From Betaproteobacteria bacterium (lineage in GTDB: Bacteria; Pseudomonadota; Gammaproteobacteria; Burkholderiales; Casimicrobiaceae): DNA of 64,000 nt. Made by a program: the position numbers and the translations under genes. The DNA is taken from positions 124,001 to 188,000 of the forward strand of contig JAAFJA010000003.1 in assembly GCA_013298765.1 (NCBI GenBank). Direction: 5' to 3'. Position 1 is the stretch's first letter. Every line of letters starts with the position of its first letter. Of this stretch, positions 18,481-27,231 are shown piece by piece. A model generated the notes under the pieces. The model saw only the letters and a list, made by a program, of their open reading frames with translations. It did no database searches and had not been told where the DNA came from.

Positions 18481-19600
18481 CTCACTCCTTATCCAATTCA
18501 TTTACTGGTGCCTTACTGCCATCGCAGCGTTTGTATTGCTCGCGCTTACCTCGCCAAATAGCGCGCGCGCCCGTGAAATCGTCATCGTGCAGTCGCTTGA
18601 TTTATCGGGTCAATCAAATCTGGGAAAAGACTTCTCGAATGGCATTCGTACGTATATCGATGCGGTGAACGCACGGGGCGGCGTGCGCGGCCGCAAAATT
18701 TCGCTGCTGCAGCTTGATGACAGCGGAGACCCAAAACAAACAATTGCCAATCTTCAGCAGTTGATCAAAGAGAACCAAGTCGACGGCCTCATCGGGCCAA
18801 CCAGCGCGCGGAGTTATCTCGAAGTGGCTGCGTCGGACCTGCTGCGCACCACTGGCCTCACAATGCTTGGTGCGCCTACTGGCGCCCGCGCAAGCGGTGC
18901 TGGAAACAGTAGAGCGCTCCCGATTCGCGCAAGCTATGCTGATGAGGCGAGGCAGCTTCTGAGCCACATTGCAACGATGCAGATTAAACGAGTCGCGCTC
19001 GTCCGCGGTGAAGGCGAGGAAGCAGAGTTTGCGGCGACCGCTTTGCGAGACGAGGCGAAACGGCGAAATCTCATACTTGATTTTGATGGCGACACCCCCT
19101 CTTGGCAAAAACGCAACACGATCAATGCAAACATAGAAGCCGTGGTAATCGCTGGGGATGCGGTCGGTGTGTCCACGGCGTTGGCGCACACCAAGCAGAC
19201 GGCGCGAAACGCGAACGTGTTTGGCTTCTCCACCATCGACCACCGCACGTTATTGGAGATCGCAAAACAAGCCGCAATTGGTGTGGTGATTAGCCAAGCG
19301 ATGCCATCTGCGGAGAAAAATGTCTTCCCGTTCCAGCGAGAGCATCGAGATCTGATGAAGCGATATCGTGACGAACCGCCCTCGCTTCACACGCTCGAAG
19401 GTTACGTCGTGGCCCGAGTTCTTATCGCTGCCCTGGAAACGATTCCGGGCGAACCGACCGCCGCAAACGTTACGGCGGCACTGCGATCGGCACGTGATCT
19501 TGATTTAGGGGCCATCAACGTGTCAACCCGAATTCCTGAGAACGCAATGCGCTTCGTAAATCTCTCTGCTGTGTCCAAGAAGGGCGCTTTAATCGAATAG
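18461..19600 (+). CDS. Periplasmic binding protein, branched-chain amino-acid type
   Basis: A 379-residue protein with a hydrophobic N-terminal segment (about 9-33) followed by SARAREIV, probably an export signal. The rest is a type I periplasmic-binding fold: QSLDLSGQSNLGKDFSNGIRT, AVNARGGVRGRKI, QLIKENQVDGLIGPTSARS, like the LivJ/LivK (Peripla_BP_6) family that binds amino acids or amides. No permease or ATPase genes are near, so it may act as a sensor or accessory protein. Its start lies inside the end of the Lgt-like gene, which argues for joint expression with the lipid genes. Confidence 0.8.
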   Translation: MNPKKDSSLLIQFIYWCLTAIAAFVLLALTSPNSARAREIVIVQSLDLSGQSNLGKDFSNGIRTYIDAVNARGGVRGRKISLLQLDDSGDPKQTIANLQQLIKENQVDGLIGPTSARSYLEVAASDLLRTTGLTMLGAPTGARASGAGNSRALPIRASYADEARQLLSHIATMQIKRVALVRGEGEEAEFAATALRDEAKRRNLILDFDGDTPSWQKRNTINANIEAVVIAGDAVGVSTALAHTKQTARNANVFGFSTIDHRTLLEIAKQAAIGVVISQAMPSAEKNVFPFQREHRDLMKRYRDEPPSLHTLEGYVVARVLIAALETIPGEPTAANVTAALRSARDLDLGAINVSTRIPENAMRFVNLSAVSKKGALIE

Positions 19601-19801
19601 TGATTCAAAGGAACGCGTATAAAACTTAATCTCGATATCCCTTACTAATATAAGACTAAAGCAGTATTTTGGTAATACTTGCTTTCTACATAATTGGCGC
19701 GTAACTTATGTCAAATTAGGAGAATATGCGCTTATCTGTAATGTGTCTTGAAGCTGTAACACGACCGCACGATATTCAGAGGAATATCTAGAGGAACAAT
19801 C

Positions 19802-21883
19802 GTGCTGCCGCTAATCAATCGCGAGCGAAGCCTGCTCGCATTCAACGAACGCGTCCTCGCGCAATGTGAACTGCCATGGACGCCGCCGCTGGAGAAGCTG
19901 CGCTACATGACAATCGTCAGCTCAAATATCGATGAGCTGTTCGAGGTAAGAATCGCAGAGCTCAATCAGAAGCTCGACGCGCTGGAAGCCGAGGGATCAA
20001 GCGCAGCGCCGAAGCTTCGGCAAGATTTGCTTGAAGTCGCCGACCACGCGCATAAGTTGGTGGCCAAGCAATCGCACATCCTCGGCGAAAAAGTTCTACC
20101 GGAGCTGGCCACGCACGGCATCGTGCTCGTCCGTGACGCGCAACTCACGCTCGCGCAGCGCCGCTGGGTCGCCGCAACGTTTAAGCGCGAAGTCGCGCCT
20201 GTGCTCACCCCAATTGGGCTTGATTCAGCGCATCCGTTCCCGACGGTTGCCAACAAGGGGCTGCACTACATCGTCGAATTAATCGCTAACCGTCGCAAGG
20301 GTGAACACTCGGTCGCAATTGTCAAAGTTCCGCGCACCCTGCCCCGTGTGTTGGAAATGCCGCGCCAGGGCCAAACGCGTAATTTCGTTTTGCTCTCAAC
20401 CGTCATGCAATCGCAACTAGCGACGCTGTTTCCAGGCCGCTCGATCGCCGAGTTCTCGCAATTTCGCGTTACCCGCGATAGCGATTTGTGGGTTGACGAG
20501 GAAGAAACCGATTTGCGCCGCGCACTCACCGGGCAGCTGAGAAGGCGGCCTTTCGGTCAGCCAGTTCGGCTTGAAATCAATGCTGACTGCAGCGCATCGA
20601 TGGTGGAGCTCTTGCGCTTGCAGTTCAAGATCGAGCAGCACGAGGTGTACCGCATCGATGGGCCGGTAAATTTAGCTCGTCTACAAGCGCTTTACGATTT
20701 GGCCGAAGTTCCTGCGCTTCGCTTCCCACCAGTCAGTCCATCTCGCTCCGGCCCGCCGCTAAGAGCGGACGCGCCCGCTGCTGCGTTCTTCGAGGCAATG
20801 CAGCGCGAGGACATGCTCCTGCATCATCCGTATCAATCGTTCGACGCAGTCGTCGACTTCCTGCGCGCAGCCGTGAACGATCCGGATGTCATCGCAATCA
20901 AGCAGACCATTTATCGAACCGGCAGTAAATCGGTGCTGATGGATTTGCTTCTAGAGGCAGTGCGACGCGGCAAGGAAGTTACGGTTGTACTCGAACTAAA
21001 AGCGCGATTCGATGAAGAAACCAATATCAACTGGGCAGAAAAACTCGAGCTGGCCGGCGCACATGTGGTTTATGGATTGGTGGGTCTCAAAACCCACGCA
21101 AAAATGCTGTTGGTGTTGCGACGCGAGCGCGCTGGAAGAATCCGCGCCTACGCGCATATCGGAACAGGCAACTACAACCCAGGGACCGCGCGCTTCTACA
21201 CCGACTTCGGACTGTTAACCTCAAAATCAGCGCTGACTGATGAAGTTGCGGCGATCTTTCATCATCTCACGAGCCTCACACATCCTCCGAAGCTGAAACA
21301 CCTTTGGTGGTCGCCGCACACGATGCGCAGTGAGCTGCTCGCGGCGATTGATCGTGAGGCTGCAAATGCCCGCAGCGGATTGCCTGCGCGGATCATGGCA
21401 AAGATCAACACGCTATCCGACGAGGCCGTGATCGAAGCACTCTATCGCGCCTCGGAAGCGGGCGTAAAGATTGATCTCATCGTACGCGGCGCGTGCTGCC
21501 TTGCGCCCGATCAGCCGGGCGTGTCATCGAATGTACGCGTGCGCTCAATTGTGGGACGCTATCTTGAGCATTCCCGTGTTTACTACTTCGAGAATAATGG
21601 CGATGCGAAAGTCTACCTTTCGAGCGCTGATTGGATGAGTCGGAACCTGGATCGCCGCGTCGAAGTGGCAACACCTGTGCTTGATCCGGTATTGCGCGCA
21701 CGTGTCGTTCGTGAGGCGTTCGAATTGGCGCTCAAAGACACTCGCGATGCGTGGGAGCTTCTACGAAGCGGCGCATTTAAGCTGCTGCGAGCCCGCGCCA
21801 GTGAGCCGCCCGTCTCGATGCAAGCGATTCTTACGCAGCAGTGGGCGGCCCCGGCGAGCCATCTCGAGGAAAACGGCGAATGA
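19802..21883 (+). CDS. ppk1: Polyphosphate kinase 1
   Basis: Polymerises the terminal phosphate of ATP into polyphosphate, reversibly. The 693 residues begin NRERSLLAFNERVLAQ, the classic PPK N-terminus, and contain the phospho-histidine motif AHIGTGNYNP near residue 450 and the second conserved region HSRVYYFEN near 590. The start is a GTG at 19802 with AGAGGA eight bases upstream. The stop overlaps the start of sixA as ATGA. A CTGTAAT half-site about 60 bp upstream hints at Pho control but has no good partner. Confidence 0.97.
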   Translation: MLPLINRERSLLAFNERVLAQCELPWTPPLEKLRYMTIVSSNIDELFEVRIAELNQKLDALEAEGSSAAPKLRQDLLEVADHAHKLVAKQSHILGEKVLPELATHGIVLVRDAQLTLAQRRWVAATFKREVAPVLTPIGLDSAHPFPTVANKGLHYIVELIANRRKGEHSVAIVKVPRTLPRVLEMPRQGQTRNFVLLSTVMQSQLATLFPGRSIAEFSQFRVTRDSDLWVDEEETDLRRALTGQLRRRPFGQPVRLEINADCSASMVELLRLQFKIEQHEVYRIDGPVNLARLQALYDLAEVPALRFPPVSPSRSGPPLRADAPAAAFFEAMQREDMLLHHPYQSFDAVVDFLRAAVNDPDVIAIKQTIYRTGSKSVLMDLLLEAVRRGKEVTVVLELKARFDEETNINWAEKLELAGAHVVYGLVGLKTHAKMLLVLRRERAGRIRAYAHIGTGNYNPGTARFYTDFGLLTSKSALTDEVAAIFHHLTSLTHPPKLKHLWWSPHTMRSELLAAIDREAANARSGLPARIMAKINTLSDEAVIEALYRASEAGVKIDLIVRGACCLAPDQPGVSSNVRVRSIVGRYLEHSRVYYFENNGDAKVYLSSADWMSRNLDRRVEVATPVLDPVLRARVVREAFELALKDTRDAWELLRSGAFKLLRARASEPPVSMQAILTQQWAAPASHLEENGE

Positions 21884-22356
21884 GCGACATCATTTTCTGG
21901 CGACACGCGGAAGCAAATGAGGCCGTCGAAGGCCAATCCGATCTGGAACGCAAACTTACCGTCAAGGGTCAGCGTAACGCGGAACGCGTAGCGCACTGGT
22001 TAGATCGAAACTTGCCTAGCCAATGTCGTGTTTACATGAGCGAAGCCAAGCGCTCGCAGCAGACAGCGCGCACGCTCCCAAGAAAAACGAAATTGCTTGC
22101 TGCGATCAACCCCGATGCAACGGCCTCTGATGTTCTTGAAGCCGTTGGATGGAAAGACGGGCGGGGCGCGGACGAACTCGTTGTCGTGGTCGGTCATCAG
22201 CCCTGGATGGGCGAATGCATCAGTCAGCTGCTCGGAATTCAATCCGCTGCACCACTGAGCATCAAAAAATCTGCCGCTTGGTGGCTGCAGCAACGAACCC
22301 GCGAAGAGCGGGTGGAAACCATTTTGCGTGCGGTGATCACGCCCGAGTTTCTGTAG
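21880..22356 (+). CDS. sixA: SixA-type phosphohistidine phosphatase
   Basis: A 158-residue histidine phosphatase with the RHG-type catalytic motif (WRHAEA at residues 7-12), the second arginine in MSEAKRSQQTA and the second histidine in VVGHQPW. SixA removes phosphate from phosphohistidine in signalling proteins; in this operon an effect on polyphosphate or phospho-His metabolism is possible. The ATG at 21880 is chosen because it overlaps the ppk stop as ATGA. Confidence 0.9.
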   Translation: MSDIIFWRHAEANEAVEGQSDLERKLTVKGQRNAERVAHWLDRNLPSQCRVYMSEAKRSQQTARTLPRKTKLLAAINPDATASDVLEAVGWKDGRGADELVVVVGHQPWMGECISQLLGIQSAAPLSIKKSAAWWLQQRTREERVETILRAVITPEFL

Positions 22357-22402
22357 TCTTAAGCGACGTCGTGCAGCCTGCCTAGTGCGCCGCCGCGTAT
22401 CT

Positions 22403-23197
22403 CTAATGCGTCACCGACGTGCCCAAAAAATGTCGCGCGTAGCGGGGCGCAATGCGCTGAACGTCGAGTAAAACGAAGAAGTCCGCACAGTCGAACGCTG
22501 GATCCCACGCCGCTTCTCCCCCCACCCACGCGCCGAGTCGCAGATAGCCTTGGAGTAGGGCAGGTAGCGCAGGGGTCGCGAGTTGAGGATCGCCAAGCGA
22601 TGGAACGCCGCGAATCGGTTCGACCCGATACTCTTCCGGAGCGAGATGCTTTGCTAGGAGCAGCGCGCGGAGCGCTCCAAAATTTAACGCGCCGTTTTCA
22701 AAAGGCACACTCGCACAGCCAGCGAGAAAGCGCACGTTTCGTTCGCGAACATAGGCACCAAGTCCTGACCACAATCGCGCTAACACGATGCCACCCTCCG
22801 CCGCACGGTAGGCGGGGTGTACGCATGCGCGGCCCACTTCAAACAACTCACTTTGAATCGCTCGCAAGCTGTCAATTCGAAACTCGCTTTCCGAGTATCG
22901 TTTACCCAAGCGCTCTGCGTTCCAAGGCGAAAGAATCCGATAGGTGCCAACGACCTTATCGCGCCACTCATCAATCACCACTAAGTGCTCGCAATACGGA
23001 TCAAACTCGTCGACATCCCGGCCGTCATGGCGCTGAATATCTGCGCCGATTTCTTCGCAAAACACTTTGTAGCGAAGCCGCAGCGCCGCTTCAATCAGTG
23101 CGCGGTCATCGGCGAGTCGCACACTAAAGCGGCTTGACCGATCAGGAGCGGCCGACTTGGAAATAGAAACCGACGAATCAATCGAGAATGTCCGCAT
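22403..23197 (-). CDS. OlsB-like GNAT N-acyltransferase
   Basis: A 264-residue acyltransferase of the family that includes OlsB, which acylates ornithine with a 3-hydroxy-fatty acid from acyl-carrier protein to make lyso-ornithine lipid. Visible features are LRYKVFCEEIGAD near residue 45, DEFDPYCEHLVV, VVGTYRIL and FEVGRACVHPAYR, followed by the loop FLAGCASVPFE. ATG 23197 is preferred over the TTG two codons upstream. The O-acyltransferase OlsA is not next to it, so another partner elsewhere or a different acceptor is possible. It sits among phosphate genes, as expected for a lipid made under phosphate limitation. Confidence 0.75.
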   Translation of the reverse strand: MRTFSIDSSVSISKSAAPDRSSRFSVRLADDRALIEAALRLRYKVFCEEIGADIQRHDGRDVDEFDPYCEHLVVIDEWRDKVVGTYRILSPWNAERLGKRYSESEFRIDSLRAIQSELFEVGRACVHPAYRAAEGGIVLARLWSGLGAYVRERNVRFLAGCASVPFENGALNFGALRALLLAKHLAPEEYRVEPIRGVPSLGDPQLATPALPALLQGYLRLGAWVGGEAAWDPAFDCADFFVLLDVQRIAPRYARHFLGTSVTH

Positions 23198-23606
23198 AGT
23201 CAAAAAGGAAATTGAGCGCCCACAAACTGTAGGAACGCTCGATGACTTGTGCGTGACGGTTCAGTGACAAGATCGCGACACGATATCGCTGTATCGTCAT
23301 CGAGTCGTCATATACGTCGAAGAAAATTTGATTCGTGGTCGTAGTGAGAGGCAGCGTTGCCTCCGAGCACCGATCGTTGTTCGGATACACATTGCCTATC
23401 CGTTTGCTCGAGCGTTCGAGCGAATGCGAAACCTGCGCAATCGCGCTGCAGGGATTCGCTTTGACCACAACCCTGCACCTCTACGTAACGGCCAATTGAC
23501 TCGATCTCATTAGCCATGAGCAGGGTGCAGCGCTACAGTGATCTTAAAATCCTCCACCTTGTGAGCGCGCTGCCGCTCATTTTTTTACTTAGCCTACTGC
23601 GCGCAT
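23198..23606. other. Gene-free stretch between the OlsB-like gene and ppx
   Basis: About 400 bp with only short open frames on both strands that lack ribosome sites and family resemblance. It must contain the promoter of the OlsB-like gene, but I see no clear Pho box and no strong hairpin. Confidence 0.5.
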
Positions 23607-25091
23607 TTACTCGCGGATCGCTAACTCGATTCCCCATTTGACACAGCGCTCAAGCTCCTCCTCGAGCAGCGCAGCAGTGAGTGGTCGATCAGTGCGTATC
23701 GAAGATTCGATGGTGAGCACGTAGCCCCCGTTTTTTCGCATCAGATGCGCTGCGCCAGCGCTCGCGCTTCGTCCGTGAGAAAAGATTGCCGCGATGCGCA
23801 GGCAGAGCAGTCGCTCGGTGAGCGATCGATCAAATGCGTCGCGATCCAGTTTTTTGAGCGATCCTGTATGGCCGAGCACTAACTGCGCGATCGCGTATCG
23901 CTCACGCTCAGCAAACCCCGGTAAATCGGAATGTTCGATGATGTAGGCAGAATGGCGGTGATAGTCCTCATGCGATATCGCCATGCCGATTTCATGGAGA
24001 CTTGCCGCCCAGGATAAAAGGGCGTCGTGTTGATTGCTGCCAAGCGTTTGCCAGAGGTGTTGCGCGCCCTCATCGACGCGTGCTGATTGGGCCGCGTCTG
24101 CATCGTAGCGGCGTGTGAGGCGATCTATGGTGCGCTCACGAATATCAGTGCCATCGCGTGCACGAGCGGTGCGCGAACCCACGCTTGTTTCGCGCGCGAG
24201 CAAATCATAGACCGCGCCGAGACGCAGTGCACCATCGGCAGGATCAATGCGCTCAATGTTGAGTTCGTGCACGATCCCCAACAGGATGGCGAGCCCGCCT
24301 GGCAGCACGGGTGCACGCGACGCCTTGAGTGCATTTAGCGTGAGCCGATCCATGCGGCCCACCATAATGAGTTCGTCCCTGAGCGCGAGCAGAGAAGAAT
24401 CGTTGACCACGCTACCGAAATCGTTTTCGGTCACGATCTCAAACAGCGCGCGAACTGTCCCAGAGGATCCGTAGGCGACATCCCAACCGCGCTTGTATTC
24501 GCTACGAAGCACCTCCAGGCGCGAGCGAACAAATACTTCCGCTTTACGAAATGCGGCAGCCGTGACAACACCGTCAGGAAAAAAGTTTTTGGAAAGTGTG
24601 ACCGCACCCAATGGGAATGACTCCATTGCCGAAGGCTCGTAGCCTCGTCCGATCACAAACTCAGTAGATCCGCCGCCAATATCGAAGATAAGTCGATCGC
24701 TCTCGCTCCATGGCAATGAATGCGCGCAGCCCAGATAAATGAGACGCGCCTCTTCGTTGCCAGAAATCACATCGATGGGCATGCCGAGCGCAGCCTCTGA
24801 TCGCGCCAGTAACTGAGACGCATTTTTTGCAACGCGATAGGTGCTCGTTGCTACCGCGCGAACCCGCTCGGGATTGACCGCCGCGAGTCGTTCGCGAAAG
24901 CGTGTCAGTGCTGCAACGGCCTCTTCGATCTTCGACTCAGAGAGTGCTGATTTTTCGTCTAAGCCACCGGCGAGTCGAACGCCTTCGCGCCATGTGCTGA
25001 CCGGAACAATTTGTTCGCCGTCGAGTTTGCCGATCATCAGTCGAAAACTATTCGAACCGAGATCGACCGCTGCTATGAGTCCTTCATTCAA
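23607..25091 (-). CDS. ppx: Exopolyphosphatase, Ppx/GppA family
   Basis: Degrades polyphosphate from the end, or hydrolyses pppGpp. The 494 residues show AAVDLGSNSFRLMIG at the N-terminus, IDIGGGSTEFVIG near 140 and the C-terminal HD-like region (HEIGMAISHEDYHRHSAYIIEHSDLPG), the full two-domain layout. Start is a TTG at 25091 with AGG seven bases upstream; no in-frame ATG is near. Together with ppk1 and sixA it makes a polyphosphate turnover set, though transcribed apart. Confidence 0.95.
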   Translation of the reverse strand: MNEGLIAAVDLGSNSFRLMIGKLDGEQIVPVSTWREGVRLAGGLDEKSALSESKIEEAVAALTRFRERLAAVNPERVRAVATSTYRVAKNASQLLARSEAALGMPIDVISGNEEARLIYLGCAHSLPWSESDRLIFDIGGGSTEFVIGRGYEPSAMESFPLGAVTLSKNFFPDGVVTAAAFRKAEVFVRSRLEVLRSEYKRGWDVAYGSSGTVRALFEIVTENDFGSVVNDSSLLALRDELIMVGRMDRLTLNALKASRAPVLPGGLAILLGIVHELNIERIDPADGALRLGAVYDLLARETSVGSRTARARDGTDIRERTIDRLTRRYDADAAQSARVDEGAQHLWQTLGSNQHDALLSWAASLHEIGMAISHEDYHRHSAYIIEHSDLPGFAERERYAIAQLVLGHTGSLKKLDRDAFDRSLTERLLCLRIAAIFSHGRSASAGAAHLMRKNGGYVLTIESSIRTDRPLTAALLEEELERCVKWGIELAIRE

Positions 25092-25192
25092 CGCGATACC
25101 TGCTTGTTAGTCGTCAATCAAAGCGAATAAGGATAGACGACTCGTGTGACGCCAAGAGGCATATCGTCCAACCAATAGCAAAGCTGATTCAT

Positions 25193-25208
25193 CCCCAATT
25201 AATTGGGG
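25193..25208. repeat. Perfect 16-bp palindrome CCCCAATTAATTGGGG
   Basis: It lies in the gap between aquaporin and ppx, 102 bp upstream of the ppx start. It could be a regulator-binding site for ppx or part of the aquaporin terminator. Confidence 0.5.
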
Positions 25209-25293
25209 GTTAAATCGAGTATTTGCATAAAGCGAATAATAAAAAAATGCACTGCTCTCCCTTATTTAACAGGGAGGAAGTGACTATTCGTGT

Positions 25294-25956
25294 TTAAGCT
25301 CTGCGCGAGAAGAATGTGCTCAGCAACAATGCGGCTAACGCGCCGACGATCTGTGCAGCGATGAACGCGGGCACGCTCTCTGGCGCAACGCCAGCAAACG
25401 TATCGCTGAGCGAACGCGCGATGCTGATTGCCGGATTCGCGAACGACGTGGAAGACGTGAACCAATACCCCGCGGTAATCGCTGCTGGTACTGCGAACAC
25501 CGGTGCAAGCGATGAGCGGTTTGCGGAAAATAAAATAGCGAACAGCAGCCAAAACGTAGCTACGAATTCGCCAATGCCCTCGCCCAAAGAGCCTCGTACC
25601 TTTTGCGACGTTTGGACAAGCGTCAGCCCGAACATCGCGTGCGCAAGCATCGCACCAGCGATCATCGCTGCGATTTGCGTTGGCACATAAAGCGCGAATT
25701 CGCGCCACGATAAATCACGACGAAGCGCCATCACCAAACTCACGGCTGGATTGAAGTGCGCCCCTGAAATCGGGCCAAGCGCGTAAATCAAGACGCCAAG
25801 CGCGGCGATAGTTGCAAGGGTATTGCCGATGAGCGCAACGCCTGCGTTCCCGGCGCTCAACTTTTCCGCAAGTACGCCGCTACCAATGACAACGCAGGCA
25901 AGCAATAACGAGCCGAGCGCCTCAGCGCCCAGCTTCTGCGACAACGAATAATTCAT
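25294..25956 (-). CDS. aqpS: Aquaglyceroporin of the ars operon (AqpS-like)
   Basis: A 220-residue major-intrinsic-protein channel with six membrane segments and both NPA boxes, HFNPAVSLV near residue 68 and FANPAISIARS near 170. In ars operons lacking ArsB or Acr3, such a channel lets arsenite made by ArsC flow out down its gradient, as described for AqpS of Sinorhizobium. No active arsenite pump gene is present here, which fits that role. It starts 9 bp after arsC. Confidence 0.85.
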   Translation of the reverse strand: MNYSLSQKLGAEALGSLLLACVVIGSGVLAEKLSAGNAGVALIGNTLATIAALGVLIYALGPISGAHFNPAVSLVMALRRDLSWREFALYVPTQIAAMIAGAMLAHAMFGLTLVQTSQKVRGSLGEGIGEFVATFWLLFAILFSANRSSLAPVFAVPAAITAGYWFTSSTSFANPAISIARSLSDTFAGVAPESVPAFIAAQIVGALAALLLSTFFSRRA

Positions 25957-25965
25957 CTTGAAAGA

Positions 25966-26463
25966 CTAAGCTGGCGTCTGCCCGATTTTCTTAACTTCAT
26001 GTTGAATTGCGTTGGCATCCAAAATGTGCAGCGGCAGATGGGCAAACAGTGACACCCGTTGACCGATTTGTCTTGCGACTTTGCTAAACGCTGCACGCTT
26101 TTCTTCGTCGCTGCCCTCAACGGCTGCGGGGTCTTCGAAACCCCAATGCGCGGAAGTTGGGTAGCCCGGCCAAATCGGGCAGACTTCACCGGCGGCGTTG
26201 TCACACACCGTGATGATGAAATCCATTTTGGGCGCATCTGGCAGTGCGAATTCGTCCCACGATTTGCTGCGCAGTCGCTCTGCGGGGTAGCCCGTTGAAG
26301 CGATCTGTTCAACTGCAAACGGGTTGACGCGGCCCGTTGGGTGCGAGCCCGCGCTGAACGTATTGAAGCGCCCCTTGCCCGCCGCCCAGGTGAAGGCTTC
26401 TGCCATCACGCTGCGCGCGGAGTTGCCGGTACACAAAAAGAGAATGTTGTAAGTTTTTTCCAT
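25966..26463 (-). CDS. arsC: Arsenate reductase, LMW phosphatase type
   Basis: Reduces arsenate to arsenite. The 165-residue protein begins with the phosphatase P-loop FLCTGNSARS (C-X5-R) and has the paired region TVCDNAAGEVCPIWPG with the additional cysteines used for the disulfide relay, plus the conserved WGFEDPA. It lies between the arsI-like gene and the aquaporin. The 78-bp gap before it holds an inverted repeat (about 26474-26523) that could pause or process the message. Confidence 0.93.
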   Translation of the reverse strand: MEKTYNILFLCTGNSARSVMAEAFTWAAGKGRFNTFSAGSHPTGRVNPFAVEQIASTGYPAERLRSKSWDEFALPDAPKMDFIITVCDNAAGEVCPIWPGYPTSAHWGFEDPAAVEGSDEEKRAAFSKVARQIGQRVSLFAHLPLHILDANAIQHEVKKIGQTPA

Positions 26464-26541
26464 AAGAAAATTGTTGCGCGTGTTGTCGTTACTTGTCGTG
26501 ACAAAACGATGACAACGCGCGTCATCAAGAATTAGCGGGAA

Positions 26542-27039
26542 TTAAGCTGCACACGAAGCGCCGCACGAAGCCTTTTTCTCTTCGGAGACTTTTTTCGATG
26601 CTGGCGGCGAAAGGGTTACTGATGCGGGTGCGCAACATGCGCTCGCCGATTCAGTTTCCTTTTCGCCCATGTACGTTTTTGCTTCGCCCATGGTGTGATA
26701 CATCTCCCACACGACGCCCTGTGGATCAGCGAGCCAGTGCTTCGTGCTCTTCGCGTAGCAGCATGATGTTGCTCCCTCGTGATCGAGTGAGAGTTCGGCG
26801 GCAGCGTGATTGATTCGCATCACGTCGAGTTCCGCTTCGGTATCGGTTTGAAAACCTAAGTGGTTAATGCCAGGCTCGTGACCACGCTTGGAGATCGCGA
26901 AGTTGATGCGTGGGTCGTCGAGCATCCATTTTGCGTAGTCGGCCTTTTCGATAGAAGGCAAAGTGCCGAAGAGCGCGCTGTAAAAGCGCGTGCTTTGTGC
27001 GATGTCATCGACGGAGACGTGAACGTGAAAACGCTTCAT
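26542..27039 (-). CDS. arsI: ArsI/CadI-like C-As lyase (vicinal oxygen chelate family)
   Basis: A 165-residue protein of the glyoxalase/dioxygenase fold. ArsI cleaves methyl or aryl groups from trivalent organoarsenicals using Fe(II). The metal ligands and arsenic-binding pair are recognisable: HVHVSVDD at the N-terminus (His where ArsI often has Gln), GINHLGFQ near 65, the vicinal cysteines in SCCYAKSTKHW near 98, and VWEMYH near 117. A Cys-rich tail (SACCAP ... SCGASCAA) follows. The ATG at 27039 is chosen because AAGGA ends seven bases upstream. ArsI and cadmium-induced CadI are hard to separate by sequence alone. Confidence 0.8.
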   Translation of the reverse strand: MKRFHVHVSVDDIAQSTRFYSALFGTLPSIEKADYAKWMLDDPRINFAISKRGHEPGINHLGFQTDTEAELDVMRINHAAAELSLDHEGATSCCYAKSTKHWLADPQGVVWEMYHTMGEAKTYMGEKETESASACCAPASVTLSPPASKKVSEEKKASCGASCAA

Positions 27040-27069
27040 GATGCGGTCCTTGAGGAGCAAATTTGGAAA

Positions 27070-27219
27070 TCAGTATGGGCGAACGCAGCATGCGTTGTTC
27101 GCATACGTTGGGTAGCTCCGACGGCAATCGACAGCACACCATTGGCTGAGCGATGTCACTTCTGTCGTAGCAATACGAAATCGTGGGAGCCAAGCGAGAA
27201 AAGCACTCAGGTATTTCAT
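27070..27219 (-). CDS. Small cysteine-containing ORF in the ars operon
   Basis: A 49-codon frame starting MKYLSAFLAWLPRF with an AAGGA eight bases upstream of the ATG that overlaps the arsR stop region. It encodes four cysteines, including a CC pair (NNACCVRPY) near the C-terminus. No family is recognised. It fills the gap between arsR (12 bp upstream) and the arsI-like gene (30 bp downstream). It could be a real small protein, a leader peptide, or chance; codon use alone cannot decide. Confidence 0.35.
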   Translation of the reverse strand: MKYLSAFLAWLPRFRIATTEVTSLSQWCAVDCRRSYPTYANNACCVRPY

Positions 27220-27231
27220 TGAAACTATCCT

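Noticed and set aside
19736-19760. Pho box before ppk
   Set aside because: CTGTAAT and CTGTAAC are 18 bp apart, not 11 or 22, and the 11-bp position is poor.
23178-23517. Short frames in the gap between the OlsB-like gene and ppx
   Set aside because: They overlap each other, lack Shine-Dalgarno sites and show no recognised motif.
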